Below, in pieces: positions 1-11,197 of a DNA stretch of 64,000 nt. Position 1 is the stretch's first letter; every line of letters starts with the position of its first letter. The DNA comes from Panax quinquefolius. Taxonomy: Eukaryota > Streptophyta > Magnoliopsida > Apiales > Araliaceae. The notes below the pieces were generated by a model. That model worked only from the letters and a program-made list of their open reading frames with translations. It made no database searches and was not told where the DNA came from. A program made the translations under genes and the position numbers. The stretch covers positions 1 to 64,000 of the forward strand of contig JAINUW010000745.1 in assembly GCA_020205615.1 (NCBI GenBank), given 5' to 3'.

Positions 1-345
1 GAAAGAATAAACCACTTGCATAAAGAAAATGCATAGGTTAGAGATACTTGCCTTTTCATGTTGTTTAGATACTTGAAGTTAATCGTCCGATTAAAATCCT
101 ACATCATATACTCCCACACCTCATGCTTATATTCAAATTTTACATAACACATACACTATATATAATAGTTAATGTATTATAATTACTTGATCATTTCAAT
201 AAAAAGAAACTAATACATTAAATAAAATAATTTATTTAATGTAACAAAAATATTATATTTACATAATTAATTTTAATCAACTATTTTAATTCAAATATTT
301 AATGTATACAACTAACTTGTATAATTAAATATAAGGGCTAATTAT
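1..345 (-). repeat. Fragment of LTR family E/S3 (copy E')
   Basis: This stretch matches 15247-15578 almost base for base (same run from TAACC.CTTGCATAAAG through the AT-rich TTAATGTAACAAAAATATT part). The second copy lies inside a long LTR (E) that in turn resembles solo LTR S3 at 30496. It is therefore a piece of the same minus-oriented Gypsy LTR, cut by the window edge. Seen: the direct similarity. Inferred: that it belongs to an LTR. Confidence 0.7.
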
Positions 346-639
346 ACTTACATATACATGAAGTACCATCAAATTCATAATTTAGCTCCCAAAAAAATTT
401 GGGCTTGTTATTTACTACATCAAGTACCTAATTTGATACAATTTATCCCTTAATTTTCGAATTCTACTAAAATTGACAGAATACTAAACTACCAAGAATT
501 GATCGGATTTTGTGTATTTAATATCAGTTGATCAGTATAAATATACGATTTAACTTCATTTAAAGAAGAGCTATTTATAATTAGTTACATCAAGTACACC
601 CATATTCATGATTTACTTCAAAGAAAAAAGATTAAAAGT
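346..639. other. AT-rich spacer, nothing recognised
   Basis: No coding sequence or known element is visible. The phrase TACATCAAGTAC recurs near 417 and 586 and a related phrase occurs near 360, so a decayed repeat is possible. No terminal inverted repeats were found. Confidence 0.4.
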
Positions 640-1519
640 ATTAAAATTTTAAAATTATAAAAAATTATAAATATAATATTTTTATCCCTTTAAAAAAAAG
701 TAACTAATACCATAGAAATAAGATATAAAATTATAAATTCAATTTAAATTTATAATAAAATTATAAATACAATTTATAAAATTTAAGTTGTGATATAATT
801 TGTAAAATTTAACACGTAAAATTTATAATTTATAATTTATAATTGCAAGAATAATGTTGGAAAATTTATACATTGAATTTGTTAAATTTAAGGCGTAAAA
901 TTTATAATTTATGATATAATTTATAATTTGCAATATTTAAGTTGTAAAATTTATACATACAATTTGTAAAATTTAAGACATAAAATTTATAATGTATAAT
1001 AAAATTAATACATACAATTTTTAAAATTTAAGACATTAAATTTATAATTTATAATTTACAAGATTTAAGTTGTAAAATTTATACATACAATTTGTAAAAT
1101 TTAAGACATAAAATTTATAATTTGCAAGATTTAAGTTGTAAAATTTATACATACAATTTGTTAAAATTTACAAATTTGAAGGAATAAAACAATTTGAAGG
1201 ATTAGAGAAGACAGAGAGATCAAATGGGTCATTTTCTTTTTTTTTTTTTTCAATTTATAAAATTAAAATTATAAATAAAATTTGTAAAATTTAAGTTGTG
1301 ATATAATTTGTAAAATTTATACATACAATTTGCTAAGATTTCCAAATTTGAATGAACTAAACAATTTGAAGGATTAGGAAGAGGAAGAGAGAGAGAGAGC
1401 GAATGAGTCATTTTTTTTTTTTTCAATTTAAACAATTTAAAAGGATAAATATTTCTAAATAAAATTATAAAATTTTAAATATAATTTGTAAAATTTAAGT
1501 TGTGATATAATTTGTAAAA
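640..1519. repeat. AT-rich minisatellite-like array
   Basis: Degenerate tandem units built around TTTATAATTTATGATATAATTT and AAGATTTAAGTTGTAAAATTTATACATACAATTTG, roughly 60-100 bp each. At the right end is a larger duplication of about 180 bp (about 1165-1335 and 1336-1519), each half carrying an AGAGA-rich stretch, a GTCATTTT(T)n tract and a copy of TTAAGTTGTGATATAATTTG. The same array resumes at 8118, so it was one block before element F inserted. Confidence 0.75.
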
Positions 1520-2670
1520 TGAGGCGCCCCCAAAATAGGTATGCAGACCCATTCTCGAAAGTGCATGAGATATCACACTATAAAATTTAAATACAAACTT
1601 CATTTATCTAATTGTTGAAGCGTCGTAGATGCAGAATTGACGATAACAGATTAACTGTGAGTTTTAATACAATATTGTCTCGTGAGAATCGTATCCAAAC
1701 TCAAATTATTACAATGCCATATAAAATACAAAGAAAGAAATATTTTAAGACCCCAAAGAAGATTACTATCTTGTTTATTCTAATGAGGTGTACTTTTGGC
1801 GCTTTTAAAGCTCTGAGTTCTCATCACCCTATTGTTGTTCGTCAAAATCAATTATTAAGTGACGTATAAAATACGACACACACATCTTAGGTCCTAAATA
1901 CAATTATCTATTGTAAGTCATGTCATTTTATAATGTATTGAGAAACTTGACGATCTCGGACCATCACACTATTTCCTGTTATCCCCTTCAAACCCAACTA
2001 CACTTTTATTACACGAAAGGAATTGTGAAGCAAAAGGGTGAACACAACTAGCCCGAAAGAAAGAATATCATAACTAAAGATAATTAAATAATCAATAGCT
2101 TTTGTCAATAATAAATTAGAGATTTAGAACATATGGTAGATAATAAAACTTTTCAACCATAATTGCAGCAGAATCAACAATCCATTAGAAGAGTCAAGTA
2201 GAACATAATGTCTACTTTCTCCTCCAAATTAAAAGTCCATCGTTAATATTTCATTCCTGTAATACTCATCAACAGTTCTTCGTTTTACCCAAGACAAAGA
2301 GAACTTTCATCACATGTCTTCACCTGAACCACTAAAGATTTTAATTAAGTTCACAATTCATATTTATAATCATATAAATCAACAGTTTCTCCTTGCCACA
2401 AAGGATTAATAGAATGTTTACTCAATATCCTTACCCCAAAGGCTGAAGATATTCAAATATAATAACAATGATCATACCAATTAGTTGTCTATCTTTGCAC
2501 TACGACCCAAAGATATTCAACTATAAAACCAATGGTCATGATCATACCAATCAATTGTCTGTCATTGCACTACGGTCAAAGACATATAACTGTAAAATCC
2601 ATAACCAACAGTATAATAAAGAATGGAATAATAAAAGAATTTCACCATGTATGCAAAGATTTTAGATAGA

Positions 2671-3560
2671 TAGGTTATTCCAACATAATAATAAAGAATG
2701 GAATAATAAAAGAATTTCACCATGTATGCAAAGATTGCAGATATATAAAGTTATTCCAACATAATAATAAAGAATGGAATAATAAAAGAATTTCACCATG
2801 TATGCGAAAGACGCAGCATACAAAAGTTATTCTAACATAATAATAAAGAATGGAATAATCGAAGAATTTCACCATGCCATGCGTAATCCGTGATGCATGA
2901 GTTATTCCAATGTAATAATAAATGCGAATAATAAATAATAGAACCAGGTCCCACGTAAATCGCATGCGAGATAGGATATTTAATGTAATAGTAAAGAATG
3001 AAATAATAAATAATGGAATAACAACAGACTTCACTAGGTATACTAGAATCCACGATACAAAGTTATTCCAACGAGAATAATAAAGAATTGAAAAACAACA
3101 GACTTCACTAGGTATACCAGTAATCCACAGATACATGTTATTCCAACAGAATAATAAAGAATGGAATAACAACAGACTTCACGTGTATATGGTAATTCAG
3201 ATATACAAAGTTATTCCAATGTAATAATAAATAATGGAACCAGTCGTGAAATTGAAATTAATCGAAGCGAGGATATTCCCATGTAATATTAAATACTCTA
3301 ATAATAAATAATGGAACCAGTCGTGAAATTCACATCGATATGATATTAATGCAGAATAATAAAGAACTAAATAATAAAAGAATTTCACCAAGTATGCGGT
3401 ACTTAGATAAACAAAAGTTATTCAACATAATAATAAAGAATGGAATAATGGAAGAAGATCACCAAGTATTGGGTAAACCATATATCTAAGGTCATTCCAC
3501 CAAGTATAGGTAAATCACAAGATACATGTTATTCCAATGGAAAAATAAAGAATGGAATAA
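2671..3560. repeat. Tandem hairpin-unit array in F 3' LTR
   Basis: About ten units of 75-90 bp, each with TTATTCCAACATAATAATAA followed by AGAATGGAATAA and TTTCACCA.GTATGC. TTATTCC and GGAATAA are inverted repeats about 30 bp apart, so every unit can fold. The same array is in F's 5' LTR (about 6187-7000) and S1 (about 20707-21180). Confidence 0.8.
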
Positions 3561-3827
3561 TGTAAGTTCTCTTCATGAATATGAAGAATAACACCCTTTA
3601 CTAGTACAAACAAATAATATCCCTTACTATAATAATATCCCTTTACCTTTTAAATAAGAGTATTTCGACTAGTAGAGGCGAGGATATACTCAAGAAAACT
3701 TGCACTACTCTCAAAGTTTTCTTAAACTCTAAAGAAATACGCCAAGATTATAGAAGAAGAATTTCTCTATAGTTTTCTCTCTAGACTTTCGGTGAATTCG
3801 TAAAATAAATAATGAAAGAACGAGCTT

Positions 3828-3836
3828 CTATTTATA
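3828..3836 (-). promoter_or_regulatory. LTR TATA box (F 3' LTR)
   Basis: Reads TATAAATAG on the minus strand, followed by GAAGCTC and a pyrimidine-rich leader, as at 7260 and in S1 at 20519. It is the probable core promoter of this LTR family. Confidence 0.6.
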
Positions 3837-4696
3837 GTAAGAATGGAATGAATAAGAATTCAACCCTTGAAGCGGTCCAGATTGATTTATTTTAATCTGG
3901 ACGGTCCATATTTAAAGTAAAATCTTTTAAATAAAATATAATATATTCTATTTTATATAAAAAGATTTTTACTATGCAAATACTATGCAGCACTATGCAT
4001 AATAAAATATAATATATTCTATTTATAGAATAACTTTAATAAAGTATTACATTTTATATAAAAAGATTTTACTATGCAAAACACTACGCACAATAGAATA
4101 TAATATATTCTATTTTTAGAATAACTTTATAAAAGTATTCTTTTTATATAAAAAGATTTTACTACGCAAAACACTACGCATAATAAAATATAATATATTC
4201 TATTTATAGAATAACTTTATAAAAGTATTCATTTTATATAAAAAGCTTTTTCATTATAATTTCAACCAACTGATTCGAAAAATTAAGTACATCTCTTCAT
4301 GGAATAATATTGTACCAAAAATGATTTGAATGAAAAGAAATATATTTTTGGGTGAATAGTAGATCCCGTGAATAGACTCGACACAAAAAATATCCCAAAT
4401 ACCCGAGTGAATAATATTCGGGTGAATAGTAATTTAGGTGAATAGTAACCCGTGAATAGTAATTCGTGAATAGTAACTCATGAATAGTAACTTGTGAATA
4501 GTACTCCGACACAAAAAGTGTCCCAAATACCCGAGTGAATAATACTAGAGTGAATAGTAACTGGGTATTTTACGTCAACTTGTCTACTTTGAAAATTTTT
4601 CACATATCACCCTTAACTTTAACCTTTTATAAATTTAACCATTCACAAAAATAGAAAAATTGAATACTTTTATTTTATAAAATTCAGGGTCTCACA

Positions 4697-5046
4697 ATCT
4701 CCCCTCCTTATGAAATTTCGCCCTCGAAATTTTACGACGCACTGATATTTCAAGAGATGAGAATACCTTGCTTTCTTTTGGATCAGACCTTCCTTGCGGT
4801 TATTTCCTCGTGTATCATAATTTTCCCATTGCTTATCTCCCCGTATTTGAGATATCATTCTAGAATACAGTTTCAAAATAAGGATTAATTGACATGCCAC
4901 ATATTATCCCTATACTTTGACCGACCAATTAAATACCAAATAAACTTAGGTAGGTCATACTAGCGAAGGAATTTCCCGTCTCTCCCCTCCTAGTTCTTGT
5001 TTCACATCTTAGCCAGGGATCATATCCCTAAGCTTTGATACCAAAC
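4697..5046 (-). pseudogene. F internal remnant: pol C-terminal tail plus 5' leader
   Basis: On the minus strand the left part encodes the final residues of a Tekay pol: KARYSHLLKYQ followed by FRGRNFIRR, ending in the polypurine tract AAGGAGGGGAGAT next to the LTR. Elements C (47350-47428) and A (18118-18230) have the same tail (KxRYPHLF .. F.GRNFI). The right part is the untranslated leader next to the primer site, with GGGATATGATCCCTGGCT. Everything between, from gag to the integrase core, is missing; the deletion junction lies somewhere around 4830-4930. Not translatable as a functional protein. Confidence 0.75.
5032..5043 (-). other. Primer-binding site, tRNA-iMet type (F)
   Basis: Minus strand reads TGGTATCAAAGC, matching the usual plant TGGTATCAGAGC primer site (complement of initiator-Met tRNA 3' end) with one mismatch, three bases inside the 5' LTR. 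Confidence 0.75.
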
Positions 5047-8000
5047 CGAGACGCCCCAAAATAGGTATACCCACCCATTCTCGAAGTTGCCGGATATCAC
5101 ACTATAAAATTTAAATAAAAACTTTATTTATACAATCTGTGAAGCGTATCGTGCGAGTATACACAACAACGATTAATCGTGAGTTTTAATACAATATTGT
5201 CTCGTAGGATCGTATCCAAACTCAAATTATTACAATTCCATATAAAATACAGCAACAAATATTTCAAGACCCCAAAGAAGATTACTATCTTGTTTATTCT
5301 AATGAGGTGTACTTTTGACGCTTTCAAAGTCGGGTTCTCATCACCCTATTGTTGTTCGCCAAAATCAATTATTAAGTGACGTATAAAATATGACACACAC
5401 ATCTTAGGTCCTCAATACAATTATCTATTGCAAGTCATGACATTTTATAATGTATTAAGAAACTTTGTGATCTCGAACCATCACACTATTTCCTGTTATC
5501 CCCGCACTTTCTACACTCTTATTACGAAAGGAATTGTGAAGCAAAAAGGGTGAGCACAACTAGCCCAAAGAAAGAATATCATAACTAAAGATAATTAAAT
5601 TATCAATAGCTTTTGTCAATAATAAATCAGAGATTTAGAACATATGGTAGATAATAAAACTTTTCAACCATAATTGCAGCAGAATCTACAATCCATTAGA
5701 AGAGTCAAGTAGAACATAATGTCTACTTTCTCCTCCAAATTAAAAGTCCATCGTTAATATTTCATTCCTGTAATATTCATCAACAGTTCTTCGTTGTACC
5801 CAAGACAAAGAGAACTTTCATCACCTGTCTTCACCTGAACCACTTAAGATTTTAATTAAGTTCACAATTCATATTTATAATCATGTAAATCAACAGTTTC
5901 TCCTTGCCACAAAGGATTAATAGAATGTTTACTCAATATCCTTACCCCAAAGGTCAAGATATTAAAATGTAATAACAATGATCATATTAATCAGGTTGTC
6001 TATCTTTTGCACTACGGCCAAAGATATTCAACTATAAAACCAATGGTCATGATCATACCAATCAATTGTTCGTCAAAGGCACTACTACCAAAGTCATACA
6101 TTTGTAAAACCCATAACTATTGAATTAAAGATAATAAAGAATGGAATAATAAAAAATTTCACCATGTATAAAGACTTGCATAGATAGGTTATTCCAACAT
6201 AATAATAAAGAATGGAATAATAAAAGAATTTCACCATGTATGCGATTACTTTTCGTGATGTAAGAGTTATTCCAACATAATAATAAAGAATGGAATAATA
6301 AAAAAAATTTCACCATGTGCGCAAAGACTTTGAGATAGACAAGTTATTCCAACATAATAATAAAGAATGGAATAACTAAAGAATTTCACCATGGGTGCGT
6401 AATCCGCACAGACAGGTTATTCAAACAGAATAATAAATGCGGAATAATAAATAATAGAACTAGGTCCGGCGTAAAACGCACAGATATGATATTTCGACAG
6501 AATAGTAAAGAATGAAATAATAAATAATGGAATAACAAAAGACTTCATCAGGTATACGGTAATCCGCGTATACAGGTTATTCCAATGAATAATAAAGAAT
6601 GGAATAACAACAGACTTCACCGTATACTAGAATCACAGATATCTGAGTTATTCCAACAGAATAATAAATAATGGAACCAGTCAGGTGAAATTCCTAATCA
6701 AACATGATATTAAAACTGTAATATTAAATACGGAATAATAAATAATGGAACGGTCGGTGAAATTAAACCCAACATGATATTCCAACGTAATAATAAAGAA
6801 CGGAATAATAAAAGAATTTCACCAAGTATGCGGTACTTGCATAAATAAGTTATTCCAACATAATAATAAAGAATGGAATAATAGAAGAAGATCACCAAGT
6901 ATTGGGGTAAACCGCATATACATGTCATTCCACCAAGTATAGGTAAACCAATAGCGACACAAAAGTTATTCCAACGTGAATAATAAAGAATGGAATAATG
7001 AAGTTCTCTTCATGAATACGAAGAATAACACCCTTTACTTACAGGTACAACAAATAATATCTCTTACCATAATAATATCCCTTTACCTTTCAAATAAGAG
7101 TATTCACTAGTAGAGGCGAGGATATACTCGAAGAAAATTTGCACTACACTCAAAGTTTTCTTAAACTCTAAAGAAATACGCTCAAGATTATAGAAGAAGA
7201 ATTCTCTTTATAGTTTCTCTCTCTAGACTTTCAGTGAATTCGTAAGAAATAATGAGCTTCTATTTATAGAAGAATGAAATGAATAGTAACCAACCCATGA
7301 ATGGTCCAGATTGATTTACTTTAATCGGACGGTCCATATTTAAAGTAAAATCTTTTAAATAAAATATAATATATTCTATTTTATATAAAAAGATTTTTTA
7401 CTATGCAAACACTATGCAGAACCTTATGCAAACACTATGCATAATAAAATATAATATATTTTATTTATAGAATAACTTCAATAAAGTATTACATTTTATA
7501 TAAAAAGATTTTACTATGCGAAAAAACACTATGCACAATAGAATATAATATATTCTATTTATAGAATAACTTTATAAAAGTATTATGTTTTATATAAAAA
7601 GATTTTACTATGCAAAACACTATGCATAATAGAATATAATATATTCTATTTATAGAAAAACTTTATAAAAGTATTCTGTTTTATATAAAAATCTTTTCTG
7701 TTATAATTTCAACCAAAAGTCTGAAAAATTAGTACACCTCTTCATGGAATAATATTGTACCCAAAAATGATTTGGACTGAAAAGAAATATATTTTTCGAG
7801 TGAATAGTATCTCGTGAATAGTACTCCGACACGAAAAATACCCCAAATACCCGAGTGAATAGTAATTTAGGTGAATAGTAACCAGTGAATAGTAACTCGT
7901 GAATAGTAACTTGTGAATAGTACTCCGACACAAAAAGTGTCCAAAATACTAGAAGTGAATAATACTTTGAGTGAATAAGAATCGGGTATTTTATGACAAC

Positions 8001-8117
8001 TTGTCTACTTTGAAAAATTTTCACATATCACCCTTAACTTTAACCTTTTATCAATTTAACCATTCACCAAAATAGAAAAATTGAATACTTTTATTTCATA
8101 AAATTTGGGGTCTCACA
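5047..8117 (-). repeat. F, 5' LTR (3.07 kb)
   Basis: Partner of 1520-4696 with the same internal order of arrays: ATCTTTG units near 5990-6110, hairpin array 6187-7000, TATA box 7260, TACTATTCACG array about 7800-7975. Ends TCTCACA at 8117 followed by the TAAAA duplication. Its outer base is CGAG rather than TGAG, a point change at the LTR end. Confidence 0.88.
7260..7268 (-). promoter_or_regulatory. LTR TATA box (F 5' LTR)
   Basis: TATAAATAG on minus, followed by GAAGCTCATT. This is the copy that would drive full-length F RNA. Confidence 0.62.
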
Positions 8118-8400
8118 TAAAATTTGAGACAAAAAATTTATAATTTATGTTATAATTTATAATTTGCAAGATTTAAGTTGTAAAATTTATATATATAATT
8201 TGTTAAATTTAAAACATAAAATGTATAATTTATGATATAATTTATAATTTGCAAGATTTAAGTTGTAAAATTTGTACATACGATTTGTAAAATTTATAAG
8301 TTCGATATAATTTATAATTTACAAGATTTAAGTTGTAAATTTATACATATATACAATTTGTTAAAATTTCGGTTTATTAAATTTATAGTAAATACATGCT
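8118..8400. repeat. AT-rich minisatellite, continuation of 640-1519
   Basis: Same units as left of F (TTTATGATATAATTTATAATTTGCAAGATTTAAGTTG). Starts with the right copy of F's target duplication. Confidence 0.75.
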
Positions 8401-8417
8401 TTATGGATCATTGCTTT

Positions 8418-8822
8418 ATATATATATATATATACAGAGAGATCTGTCGAGACTCTTGACAAAGTTAAAATGCGGACCCAATTTTTTTTTTTGCTTTTTT
8501 TAAAACAACAAAATATAAATAAATTATGGAACTTGAATTTTTACATAATATATTATTTTAGGCGTGATTTGGATACCTATACTAAAAAAATGTATATACA
8601 GATCTGCACAAAACTGCATATACATGTTCCATTATATGTACCCAAATCACACCCAAAACATCAGTATTATATAAAATTCAAGTTCCATAATTTTAATTTT
8701 TTTTAGTTATTTTAAAAAAAAAAGCAAAAAAAAAAAGGACCGGATTTTAAAATTTTATGGGAGTCCGAACAGGATCCGGATCCGGATCCGGATCTATATA
8801 TATATATATATATATATATATG
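8418..8822. mobile_element. (TA)n-bounded foldback element FB1
   Basis: Two (TA)n runs (8418-8434 and 8794-8822) enclose a long inverted repeat. The left arm, about 8451-8572, starts GACTC.. and ends GTGATTTGG; the right arm, about 8642-8766, is its reverse complement, including a shared poly-T/GCTTTTTTT block and ATTATGGAACTTGAATTTT. The loop is about 70 bp. Between right arm and right TA tract lie four GGATCC units. No coding capacity, so it looks like a MITE-like non-autonomous DNA element. No clear target duplication other than TA. Confidence 0.7.
8768..8794. repeat. (GGATCC)4 short tandem repeat
   Basis: Four adjacent GGATCC hexamers at the right edge of FB1, directly before its (TA)n tract; only AGATCT-like sequence stands at the matching left edge. 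Confidence 0.9.
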
Positions 8823-8991
8823 TAATAATGTCATGATTTTCTAGTCAATATATAATAGTTCACATGCACATAATTTTATCGCACTATTATTTTATTAATT
8901 CTTTAAGATAATAAAAAAATCATAACTTTTCTTCCTTTTCAATTAACTCCAACAAAATCCATATACATAACACATAAATTTAATTACAAAA

Positions 8992-9990
8992 TTACAAATT
9001 AAAAATATGAATAAGAAGAAACTTGCAAATGGCTGGCAATTTTTCCCCCGCCAATCCTAGGACATTCATAACTTCAACTATTTTTTTGGGAACAACCTCT
9101 GTATCCATTCAAGTAAAAAATTTAAAAAACTAATAAGAGAATTTAAAAAAATAACATTTTGATAAAGAAATTGGGAGTCATAAATAAATCTTTTTTTTAA
9201 AAAAATCCTTACTTTCATAGCCAATTTGTTCAATGGCATCCATGAACTTTTTATGCATACCATCATTCCAAACAATTCTTGGTTTCTTCTCAACTGAAGA
9301 ATCATCTCTAGGATCATCATCTTGTTCTTTCATTTTTTTTATATATTAGTCCCCCAACTTTCTCCACCGAAGTTTTTTGGCTGACCTGTGTTATGAAACA
9401 AGGCTTCAAAATAAGTATCTTAGAATCATGTTAATTAGGTTTAAGTTTCCAAATTGTGCCTATATGATGTTGTCCATATCCTACTTAAGAATTTATGGAC
9501 CATTTATTTATTCATAGCTCTTCGACACACATTGTTTGGAATTTTTTGGTTCAAGATTAAATGTAAAGCTCTTTATCTCATTTAGCTTATTTGTAACATT
9601 AGCTGGACTTCTAAAAAATTTCTATTTTTCTATGTTCCATATGGAAAATTAATTACCTAATTATATCTAGAGGGAGGAAAACAAAGTAGAAGATTCCTTA
9701 ACTATTTGGGCTCATTGTTACTAGTTTAAATTATTCGCTTAGAGAAACTAGCATACATTGTATAAAGGATAATAATGGTCTTTCCATTTTAAAAGGACAG
9801 TTATTATTTGTGTTTTACATAATGTTAAGCTTATTGTTGCCCACATTTTTTTTTGTATTAAGGTTAGATTAATTAAAAGGTTAAGAAATGTTTTGAAAAT
9901 ATCAACAATATATATTAGAGTGCGACAACATTTTACCTTTAAAATCAGCAACATTATTTCTAATATTGAAATGCCATGAACATCGATCAT
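8992..9990 (-). pseudogene. Type-B response regulator (ARR-B) relic: receiver trace + GARP domain
   Basis: Type-B ARRs are plant transcription factors with an N-terminal receiver and a GARP/Myb DNA-binding domain, ending the cytokinin phosphorelay in the nucleus. Exon-like block 9213-9333 (minus) reads an acidic DDDPRDDSS stretch then KKPRIVWNDGMHKKFMDAIE, close to the family KKPRVVWSxELHQQFVxAVN. A GT..AG interval (9099-9212, minus) follows, and 8992-9098 continues VVPKKIVEVMNVLGLAGE, as in the family AVPKKILELMNVxGLTREN. One base then appears lost: the next frame gives ASHLQ, the family's VASHLQ. Upstream, degenerate DNA resembles receiver motifs: DVH (9950-9990), SANGDTSRVMKGVTH (9561-9610), GACDYLIKPVR..ELKNIWQH (9469-9525). 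Receiver frames are broken. I infer a decayed gene; the GARP call is firm, the receiver trace weaker. Confidence 0.72.
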
Positions 9991-10245
9991 GCCCTGTATA
10001 ATATGAAATAGATCACTATGGATAAATATATTGACATATGGAGAAATATATAGATTTACTAGAGATGGTTAAAGGGTTAAAACAAAGTGAAGTTGTATCT
10101 TACACCTCTAAATCTTACAAACTTCCATATCGTATTGAATTGAATTTATATACAAGCCAACGGGTTAAAGGGCATTGAAATATAATATTTCTATATATGG
10201 TCAAATTATTATATGATTATCATAAACACCACCAACACACACACA
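9991..10245. other. Spacer, nothing recognised
   Basis: AT-rich sequence upstream of the response-regulator relic; it could hold more of that relic's 5' part, but no motif could be read. Ends in a short CA run leading into (TA)n. Confidence 0.4.
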
Positions 10246-10316
<71 letters not shown>

Positions 10317-11144
10317 AGAATGATCTATAGAATACGTTAGAAGAGGAATTGTTTCAATTAATGTAGTCAAAATTAGAGTGAATGAATGGTGAGATGAGGT
10401 CCACCGCTACTTCCTCTATCTACCAATCAAAACGCATTGTGTTTTGATCGACACAGCTAAAGGGAGTAGTGGCCAACAACAAAAGTTGGCTTAATTACAT
10501 TATCCCGATTATCTTCATACATATTACTTATTAATCATGTAAAATAAAAAATAAAAAATTATAAGGATTATCAGAATTATACGTATACTTATCTTATCTT
10601 ATACTTATTAATAGATTATCCAGTATATATATTACTTATTAATGAGTAAACTAAAATAATAAAAAATTATAAGGATAATCAATAATTATCTTTTATACTT
10701 ATCCTTATACTTATTATTAAAATAAGTATGTATAAGAATAATTATCGATTATCGTCTTATGATTTTAATTATAAATAGGAAATAGTGATTGAGTTTATAT
10801 ATTTGAGTAGGAATATAATATAAATTCAATGACTATTTCCTATTTATAATTAAAAATCATAAGGCGATAATTATTTATTATTCTTATACATACTTATTTT
10901 ATTAATAAGTATAAGGACTTATAATTTTTATTATTTTATTTCTTGATTAATAAGTAGTATGTATGAGGATAATCGGGATAATGTAATTAAGTCAAAAAAA
11001 TTTGTTGGCCGCTACTCCTTCTACAGTCTTTAGAGGAGTAGTGGATGGGCATTCATCTCTCTACTATTCACTCTAATTTTTGACTACTGGATGAGGCGTT
11101 AGTTGAAACAAATTCCTCCACTAATGTATTCTATGGATCATTTC

Positions 11145-11194
<50 letters not shown>
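10246..11194. mobile_element. (TA)n-bounded foldback element FB2
   Basis: Between (TA)n tracts (about 10246-10314 and 11147-11194) lies a near-complete palindrome, 10315-11146. Left end GGAGAATGATCTATAGAATA mirrors right end TATTCTATGGATCATTTCCC, and the pairing continues inward through GGAGTAGTGGCC, ACATTATCCCGATTATC and CTATTTATAATTA to a centre near 10810. Each arm is about 400 bp. No reading frame of note. Length and folding fit a foldback or MITE-type DNA element; no sequence similarity to FB1 or FB3 was seen. Confidence 0.75.

Positions 11195-11197
<3 letters not shown>

Larger units (their letters stand above)
1520..4696 (-). repeat. F, 3' LTR (3.18 kb)
   Basis: Begins TGAGGCGCC at 1520 and ends ..GGGTCTCACA at 4696 (read on plus); matches 5047-8117 over its whole length with scattered small indels. 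Contains, from right to left, a TACTATTCACG array (about 4360-4545), AT-rich U3, a TATA box, a 75-90 bp hairpin-unit array (about 2671-3560), and ATCTTTG/CAAAGAT units (about 2485-2590). Confidence 0.88.
1520..8117 (-). mobile_element. Element F: internally deleted Ty3/Gypsy with ~3.1 kb LTRs
   Basis: Complete insertion flanked by the 5-bp target duplication TAAAA (1515-1519 and 8118-8122). On the minus strand the element reads TGTGAGACCCC to GGGGCGCCTCA. Two LTRs of about 3.18 and 3.07 kb surround only about 350 bp of internal DNA, which keeps a tRNA-iMet primer site, a polypurine tract and the last codons of a chromovirus pol, but no gag, protease, RT or integrase. It is non-autonomous and would need proteins from a relative. 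Its LTRs resemble solo LTR S1 (19158-22307), so S1 and F are one family. The retained pol tail shows it arose by internal deletion of a Tekay-type element rather than from unrelated sequence. Confidence 0.88.

Noticed and set aside
2717..3391. Minus-strand ORFs (up to 151 aa) in F's LTR with repeated SLLLCWNN / ILYYY phrases
   Set aside because: They are translations of the 75-90-bp tandem hairpin units, not a conserved protein; the copy in the other LTR is broken differently.
2671..3560. CRISPR-like array of spaced repeats
   Set aside because: Spacers are similar to each other and the array is inside a plant LTR, repeated in its partner LTR.
7701..8024. ORF of 107 aa with repeated TIHELLFT phrases, also 4297-4512 and 19930-20292
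   Set aside because: Translation of the TACTATTCACG array in LTRs; repeats of noncoding DNA.
9748..9990. Minus ORF MIDVHGISILEIMLL as an independent small membrane protein
   Set aside because: Hydrophobicity reflects AT-rich decay; its first residues line up with the receiver DVHMPG..LLEI motif, so it is treated as part of the response-regulator relic.
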